From Ga0077555 sp041397775 (GTDB taxonomy: Bacteria; Pseudomonadota; Alphaproteobacteria; Rhizobiales; Hyphomicrobiaceae): a stretch of 64,000 bases of DNA. The DNA lies in contig JAWKWB010000009.1 in NCBI GenBank assembly GCA_041397775.1, positions 124,001 to 188,000 on the forward strand, given 5' to 3'. The notes under the pieces are model-generated. The model was given only the letters and a program-made list of their open reading frames with translations, was not told the origin of the DNA and did no database searches. Positions 61,916 through 64,000 of the stretch are shown in pieces (the first letter of the stretch is position 1; each line of letters opens with the position of its first letter). The position numbers were made by a program, and so were the translations under genes.

Positions 61916-62734
61916 TCAAGCCAGGACGAGTGCGTGGATCGCGGTCCACGTCGCCGCGTCGGGCGCGATCAGCAGGCCGCCGGTGTTGTCGCCGGGGCGA
62001 TAGGGCGTGCCGTCGTGCTTTGCGTAGTGGAAGCCCAACTCGCGCGCGAGCGCCAGGCCCGGCAGGTGGTCCCACGGTTCCGATTTCATGTAGAGCGCGA
62101 ACTGCGCTCCGCCGGTCAGCATGTGCACGTAGTCGATGCCCGCGCAGACCGAGTTGGACACGGCGCTGAACTCGGTCCTGGCTGCCTCGAGGCGTTGCCG
62201 GACGGCCTCGGTCATCAGCTTGCGGCCGGTGATGCCGCTGTAGGTCTTCAGGCTCGCGCCGCAGTCGGGCGGGGCCAGCCGCCTGCGGCCGGACCGGTCC
62301 CACAGCCACACGCCTCCGCCGTGCTCGCCGAGCAGCAGAACATCGGCCACGGGCTGGTAGATGAAGCCGGCAATGAGTGCGCCGTCGTCGACCAGGCCGA
62401 CCATGACCGCGTATTCGTCGGAGCCTTTGGCGAAGGCGCTGGTCCCATCGATCGGGTCTATGACCCATGTGGGGCCTGCGTTTTCGAGGCGGGTCAGCAC
62501 CTGCGGATCGGCATGCGCGGCCTCTTCTCCGACGACCTGGGACCCGGGAAGGGCTTCGGCCAGCCGTCGCGTCAGCACTACCTCGGTGGCGCGATCGGCG
62601 ACGGTGACGAGATCGTCCGGGCCCGCTTTCTCCAGGACATCGGCATCGCCGAGGTTGCGCCAGCGGGGCAAGACTTCCTCCGCCGCCGTCTCGCGCAGAA
62701 TGGTGGCGATGCGATCGGGATCGATGAGCGGCAT
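61916..62734 (-). CDS. Inositol monophosphatase family protein (paralog 1)
   Basis: A 272-residue member of the IMPase/FBPase/histidinol-phosphatase superfamily. Metal-binding features are DLVTVADRATE, VVGEEAAHAD and WVIDPIDGTSAFAKGSDEYAVMVGLV; the C-terminal substrate loop contains EPWDHLPGLALARELG. It removes a phosphate from inositol phosphate, histidinol phosphate or a related substrate. It follows its paralog on the same strand after about 59 bp, and both share PRWRNL and DDLVTVADR segments, indicating a tandem duplication with later divergence. Confidence 0.92.
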   Translation of the reverse strand: MPLIDPDRIATILRETAAEEVLPRWRNLGDADVLEKAGPDDLVTVADRATEVVLTRRLAEALPGSQVVGEEAAHADPQVLTRLENAGPTWVIDPIDGTSAFAKGSDEYAVMVGLVDDGALIAGFIYQPVADVLLLGEHGGGVWLWDRSGRRRLAPPDCGASLKTYSGITGRKLMTEAVRQRLEAARTEFSAVSNSVCAGIDYVHMLTGGAQFALYMKSEPWDHLPGLALARELGFHYAKHDGTPYRPGDNTGGLLIAPDAATWTAIHALVLA

Positions 62735-62793
62735 GGGCAATTGACCGTGTCGTTGTTGGGCCGGCGACGTAGACCCGACGTGACCGGGCGCGG

Positions 62794-63618
62794 TCAAGCA
62801 GGGCGCAGCAGCGTCGCGCGGATCTCTTGCCACGATGTTTCGCCCGGCGCCACAAGAAGCCCACCACGGGGGTCGAGCGGATCGTAGGCGGCACCATCGT
62901 GCCGGGCATGGTGGAAGCCGGCTTCGGTTGCGAGCGCGAGGCCAGCCAGATGGTCCCAGGCCAACGCGGAGAAATTGATCAGGAAGTCGCTCTCGCCGGT
63001 CAGCAGACGTGCATAGTTGTGGCCGGCGCATACCGGTGGGCTGTAGCCCCGAAAGCGCTGGCGGGCAGTGGTCGGATCGACGAAGCCGCGGTTCACGAAC
63101 GGACGCGGAGAGAGAATGCCTTCCAGCTCGCGCAGGGGCTTGTCGGCGCGGCGTGTCAATTCCTGCGGGGGCTGGCCCGCCACGCGGCGCTGTACGCCGC
63201 CGCCGGCCTCACCCAGGATGAGGGTGCGTTTGGCCGGTGAATAGATCCAGCCGGCCAGGCCGCGACCGGCCTGGACCAGGGCGACGAGTACGTCGAATTC
63301 CGGGCGTCCTTCGGAGAATTTGCGAGTCCCGTCGATGGGGTCGATCACCCAGACGGGTTCGGGCGTTCGCAGCAGCTCGAGGACTGCGCCGTCTGCGGCA
63401 ACGGCCTCCTCGCCGACGACATGGGCGCCGGGCAGCAGGTCGCCGAGCTGGCGGGCGAGTGCGACCTCGGCTTCCCGGTCGGCAACGGTGACGAGATCGT
63501 CGGGGCGGGACTTGGTGCCGATCTCGTGGGCCGCGAGATTGCGCCAACGCGGCATGATGACGGCGTCGGCGACCTCCACGATGATCTCGGCGACACGATC
63601 GATTGCGACGCGCGGCAA
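62794..63618 (-). CDS. Inositol monophosphatase family protein (paralog 2)
   Basis: A 274-residue paralog of the neighbouring gene with the same motifs: DLVTVADREAE, HVVGEEAVAADG and WVIDPIDGTRKFSEGRPEFDVLVAL, and LAWDHLAGLALATEAGF near the C-terminus. The start is an unusual TTG at 63618, favoured by AGGGAG about eight bases upstream and by the beginning of similarity (LPRVAIDRVAEII); the frame is open to 63741 without family similarity. The two may act on different phosphate esters. Confidence 0.88.
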   Translation of the reverse strand: MPRVAIDRVAEIIVEVADAVIMPRWRNLAAHEIGTKSRPDDLVTVADREAEVALARQLGDLLPGAHVVGEEAVAADGAVLELLRTPEPVWVIDPIDGTRKFSEGRPEFDVLVALVQAGRGLAGWIYSPAKRTLILGEAGGGVQRRVAGQPPQELTRRADKPLRELEGILSPRPFVNRGFVDPTTARQRFRGYSPPVCAGHNYARLLTGESDFLINFSALAWDHLAGLALATEAGFHHARHDGAAYDPLDPRGGLLVAPGETSWQEIRATLLRPA

Positions 63619-63737
63619 GTGTCGGCTCCCTTTCTGTGCGCGTCCGCAACAGGGCGCTGGCGCTCCCGCTGCGGACATTATCGGGGGGACTTGTAGCAGA
63701 GAACGTCGGGAGCCACCCAAACCCGTCGCGGCGAGGG

Positions 63738-64000
63738 TCACCGTTCCACGGTGCGGCGTTCGATGGCCAGCATCCGATCGAGACCGATGGTCTTGTGAAC
63801 CTCGTCCTGCTCGGCCTTGGCGCCGCCGGGGCCCAGGCTCGGCGCCGGCTCGTCACGTGCCATGGCGGCATAGGTGTCGCGCCACGCCTTGTGCGCGGCC
63901 ATCAGGGGCGTGGAGGCATCGATGATCAGCTTGTAGCCGAGGCGTCCCAGCTCGGCGCGCGACAACCCGCTGGCGCGGACCGCGTCGCCCGATGCCAGCA
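63738..64000 (-). CDS. Isocitrate lyase/PEP mutase family protein, C-terminal part (runs off the window)
   Basis: The last 87 codons or so of a minus-strand gene whose start lies beyond position 64000; the frame is open to the edge (ending upstream LASGDAVRASGLSRAEL). ELGRLGYKLIIDASTPLMAAHKAWRDTY resembles the C-terminal region of isocitrate lyase/phosphoenolpyruvate mutase superfamily proteins (compare GYK-ST-L-AA-KAM). The acidic/Gly stretch and GLDRMLAIERRTVE end are usual for the family. The catalytic part is outside the window, so the exact enzyme is unknown. Confidence 0.65.
   Translation of the reverse strand, partial: LASGDAVRASGLSRAELGRLGYKLIIDASTPLMAAHKAWRDTYAAMARDEPAPSLGPGGAKAEQDEVHKTIGLDRMLAIERRTVER

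Overview
The window is a 64 kb chromosomal segment of a high-GC bacterium. Gene content points to an alphaproteobacterium, probably of the Hyphomicrobiales or a neighbouring order: a compact katG/oxyR pair with a classic two-cysteine OxyR, a five-gene Liv transporter, an Mla system with a STAS domain fused to the permease and an auxiliary domain fused to MlaD, and many acyl-CoA, glutathione and oxidative catabolism genes. This placement is inference from family content; no rRNA or tRNA gene is visible. Genes sit on both strands in short operons, and no prophage, transposase or CRISPR array was seen.

Layout. 0-9.7 kb: a benzoylformate-decarboxylase-like TPP enzyme with an NAD-dependent epimerase, seryl-tRNA synthetase carrying an odd AT-richer insert, an MDR oxidoreductase, an acyl-CoA dehydrogenase, and an HlyD/FtsX/ATPase export system. 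9.8-17.9 kb: an archaeal-type methionine adenosyltransferase, an aldehyde dehydrogenase, a family 5 solute-binding protein, and katG divergent from oxyR. 18-23.7 kb: a complete branched-chain-amino-acid-type ABC transporter, then an alpha/beta hydrolase whose nucleophile is replaced by alanine. 23.8-30.9 kb: a CPSF-like metallo-beta-lactamase protein, alanine dehydrogenase, and an mlaE-F-D lipid transport operon in which mlaE is frameshifted. 30.9-32.4 kb: a repeat island with two small genes. 32.4-38.3 kb: a tricarballylate-dehydrogenase-like / PrpD-like / TauD-like operon divergent from an IlvD/Edd-type dehydratase. 38.3-44 kb: a chimeric periplasmic-binding-protein/pentameric ligand-gated ion channel, an SDR, a site-2 protease and a secreted caspase-like protease. 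44-64 kb: a cyclase, an NDP-forming acyl-CoA synthetase, a LOG protein, a luciferase-like oxidoreductase, a cluster of acyl-CoA, GST and dienelactone hydrolase genes, a SulP transporter, and two tandem inositol-monophosphatase paralogs.

How the parts work together. Much of the window supports uptake and oxidation of organic acids: Liv and family 5 importers, acyl-CoA dehydrogenase, two enoyl-CoA hydratases, alpha-methylacyl-CoA racemase, SDRs, NDP-forming CoA ligase, PrpD and tricarballylate-type enzymes. The rest is envelope maintenance (Mla, HlyD exporter, site-2 protease) and oxidative defence.

Most striking features: the PBP-pLGIC fusion at 38.4-40.6 kb; the serS insert bounded by 8-bp inverted repeats; the BIME-like two-hairpin repeats with visible compensatory base changes; a second repeat family in inverted copies at 31 and 44 kb; and a 152-bp element with perfect 19-bp terminal inverted repeats at 50.4 kb.
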